Shown piece by piece: positions 4,963-6,547 of a stretch of 6,547 bases of DNA (its first letter is position 1; each line of letters begins with the position of its first letter). Where the stretch lies: positions 1 through 6,547 of the forward strand of contig URXS01000109.1 in assembly GCA_900551885.1 (NCBI GenBank). Direction: 5' to 3'. This DNA is from an uncultured Oscillibacter sp. GTDB lineage: Bacteria > Bacillota > Clostridia > Oscillospirales > Oscillospiraceae. The notes beneath the pieces are model-generated. The model made no database searches. It was not told the origin of the DNA and saw only the letters and a program-made list of their open reading frames with translations. Both the position numbers and the translations under genes were made by a program.

Positions 4963-6255
4963 ATGGCAGAAGCAATGAAATGCGGAGAGCAGGAATTTGA
5001 GGTCCATCTGCCTCAGGAGTTGATCGCGGCGGAGCTGGAGCCCAACCAGGTGGATCTGCCCCAGCGGACACCGGCGGAGCATATCCGCTGGGCCCTGGAC
5101 CATCCCATCGACTCCGCGCCTCTGAAGGAGCTGGTGAAGGCCGGGGACAAGGTGTGCGTCGTCATCTCTGATGTCACCCGCCGCTGGCAGTCCCCGGAGA
5201 CCTATATCCCCATTCTGATCGCCGAGCTGGAGTCCGCCGGTGTCCGGGACGAGGACATGCTGATCATCTCCGCCACCGGTACCCACCGCCAGCAGACGCC
5301 GGAGGAGCACATGGGCCTGGTGACCAAGGCAGTCTATGACCGCATCGAGCTGGTGGACCATGTGTGCACCGACCAGGAGAACCTAACCTATGTGGGCACC
5401 ACCACCCGGGGCACGCCGGTGTGGCTGGACAAACGGGCCCTGGCGTGCGACAAGATCATTCTGACCGGCGGCGTGGTGTATCACTTCATGGCGGGCTTCG
5501 GCGGCGGACGCAAGAGCGTTCTGCCGGGCATCGCCGGCCGGGAGACCATCATGAAAAACCACAATCTGGCCCTGAACCCTGGCATCGGCAGCGGCTCCAA
5601 TCCCAACGTCCGCAGTGCCAACATGAATGAGACCAACCCGGTCCACGCCGACATGATGGAGGCCTGCTCCATGGCCAACCCCACCTTCCTGGTGAACGTG
5701 GTGGTCAACGACAATCAGGAGATCATCGCCGCCTTTGCAGGAAACTGGGTCACTGCCCACCGGGCGGCCTGCGACCTGGTGGACCGGATGTACGGCGTGC
5801 CCGCCCGGGAGAAGACACCTCTGGTCATCGCCAGTGCCGGCGGTTATCCCAAGGACCTGAACTTCTACCAGACCATCAAGACCCTCTCCAATGCCCTGGA
5901 GGTGGTGGCTGACGGCGGCACCATCATTCTGGTGACCAAGTCTCAGGAGGGCTTTGGCAATGCCGATACGCAGCGGCAGATCGCCGGCTTCCCCACCATG
6001 CTGGAGCGGGAGAAAGACCTGCGGGAGAACTTCTCCATCGGTGCTTTCATCGGCTATCTCTTTGCCGAGAGTGCCGAGAAGTACCATGTGATCGCCGTCA
6101 CGGGCATGGACCAGAAGGACTTCGGTCCCTCCAAGATCCATGTGGTCAAGACCCTGGACGAGGCTCTGGCGCTGTCTCGGGAGCTCAACGGCGGCAAGGA
6201 CCTGCGGGCTACTCTGATGCCCCACGGCGCCAATACCCTGCCCAAGTTCCAATAA
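4963..6255 (+). CDS. larA: Nickel-dependent lactate racemase family protein (LarA-like)
   Basis: A 430-residue LarA/DUF2088-family protein. Characterised LarA interconverts L- and D-lactate with a nickel pincer nucleotide attached to a lysine; other family members act on different 2-hydroxy acids. Counting from the ATG at 4963, the key residues fall where the Lactobacillus plantarum enzyme has them: SDVTRRW with D70 and R73, H108 in ATGTHR, H174 in VVYHF, K184 (cofactor-bearing lysine) in GGGRKSVLPG, H200 (nickel ligand) in MKNHNL, and K297 in GGYPKD. The N-terminal half binds the cofactor and the C-terminal half closes over the active site; length is normal for the family. No signal peptide or membrane segment is seen, so it should be cytoplasmic. 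The cofactor genes larB, larC and larE are not in this window, so they must be elsewhere or the enzyme may be inactive. Substrate remains open: lactate is the default guess. It follows the exonuclease gene and ends at a strong hairpin. Confidence 0.9.
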   Translation: MAEAMKCGEQEFEVHLPQELIAAELEPNQVDLPQRTPAEHIRWALDHPIDSAPLKELVKAGDKVCVVISDVTRRWQSPETYIPILIAELESAGVRDEDMLIISATGTHRQQTPEEHMGLVTKAVYDRIELVDHVCTDQENLTYVGTTTRGTPVWLDKRALACDKIILTGGVVYHFMAGFGGGRKSVLPGIAGRETIMKNHNLALNPGIGSGSNPNVRSANMNETNPVHADMMEACSMANPTFLVNVVVNDNQEIIAAFAGNWVTAHRAACDLVDRMYGVPAREKTPLVIASAGGYPKDLNFYQTIKTLSNALEVVADGGTIILVTKSQEGFGNADTQRQIAGFPTMLEREKDLRENFSIGAFIGYLFAESAEKYHVIAVTGMDQKDFGPSKIHVVKTLDEALALSRELNGGKDLRATLMPHGANTLPKFQ

Positions 6256-6277
6256 GCAGACAACAGGCGCAGACAGC

Positions 6278-6311
6278 AGCCGCCCGCGGGCTTTGGCCCG
6301 CGGGCGGCTTT
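6278..6311 (+). terminator. Terminator hairpin after larA
   Basis: AGCCGCCCGCGGGC (6278-6291) pairs perfectly with GCCCGCGGGCGGCT (6296-6309) around the loop TTTG, a 14 bp almost all-GC stem starting 23 bases after the larA stop. The T-run is short (TTT at 6309-6311, then GC), so it is a strong hairpin with a weak tail. It lies between convergent genes and may also slow transcription from the right, although no T-run follows on the minus strand. Confidence 0.65.
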
Positions 6312-6351
6312 GCATGTTGGTGCGTGGAGAAGCCGCCGATGGATGTGCCCG

Positions 6352-6547
6352 TCAGCTCAGCAGGGCATTCATCTCCTCGATCTCCAGGTCCTGGAGGGCC
6401 CAGTTGATGCCGTAGCCCACCACCTTGGAAAGGTCCCGCACCTGCTGGTCGATGTCCCGGGTGGTCACCATGAAGGTCCCGTTGTCCCGGAGCCGCTGCT
6501 CGTCCACCTGCTCCACGCCGGACTCCTCCAGCAGGTCCGCCGCCAGC
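6352..6547 (-). CDS. Unrecognised protein, C-terminal 64 residues
   Basis: On the minus strand a frame is open from the right edge of the window to a TGA at 6352-6354, giving 64 residues and no start. It ends EIEEMNALLS and contains DNGTFMVTTRDIDQQVRDLS followed by KVVGYGINWALQDLE. The third-position GC bias and the acidic, soluble, helix-like composition fit a real protein end, and the stop lies just beyond the larA terminator as expected for convergent genes. I do not recognise the family from this fragment and assign no function. There is no membrane segment in the visible part. Confidence 0.6.
   Translation of the reverse strand, partial: LAADLLEESGVEQVDEQRLRDNGTFMVTTRDIDQQVRDLSKVVGYGINWALQDLEIEEMNALLS

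Noticed and set aside
5383..6315. A 310-codon minus-strand frame opposite larA
   Set aside because: It is antisense to a gene with clear catalytic motifs, has a Gly/His/Val-rich shadow composition, and begins inside the terminator hairpin.
6310..6351. Possible site or small gene between the larA terminator and the unknown gene
   Set aside because: The 42 bases show no start with a ribosome binding site, no dyad and no promoter-like hexamers.

Overview
The window is GC-rich DNA from a bacterium, most likely a high-GC Clostridia-type Bacillota (an Oscillospiraceae relative such as the Flavonifractor, Lawsonibacter or Intestinimonas group). The lineage is inferred from strong AAGGAG ribosome binding sites, the GC-biased third codon positions, a zinc-type methionyl-tRNA synthetase with a fused C-terminal OB domain, and a nickel-dependent lactate racemase homologue. 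It was not established by a database match.

Layout from left to right: (1) the 3' end of a thpR-type 2'-5' RNA ligase/cyclic phosphodiesterase gene on the plus strand (1-165). (2) A gene-free stretch of about 300 bp (166-473) packed with inverted repeats. Its two ends are inverted copies of each other, each end carries a GC-rich hairpin, and each hairpin has its T-run facing outward, so it looks like a small repeat element serving as a two-way terminator. (3) metG on the minus strand (474-2516) with its own promoter overlapping the stop codon of the next gene. (4) A MATE-family efflux transporter on the minus strand (2601-3998). (5) A compact divergent promoter region (3999-4146). (6) An exonuclease III/AP endonuclease gene on the plus strand (4147-4902). 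(7) A LarA-family gene on the plus strand (4963-6255), followed by a strong hairpin. (8) The 3' end of an unrecognised minus-strand gene (6352 to the window end).

The genes are housekeeping or metabolic functions that do not form one pathway. Three transcription arrangements are visible: thpR and metG converge on the repeat element; the MATE and exonuclease genes diverge from promoters whose -35 hexamers abut; the exonuclease and larA genes run in the same direction with a 60 bp gap and no terminator, so they may be co-transcribed. larA converges on the unknown gene at the right edge.

The most interesting parts are the inverted-repeat element at 166-456 and the larA homologue, which keeps the nickel-pincer and catalytic residues but has none of the cofactor genes larB, larC or larE beside it. 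I found no clear sign of a wholly new multi-gene system, and no CRISPR array, tRNA, rRNA or transposase gene.
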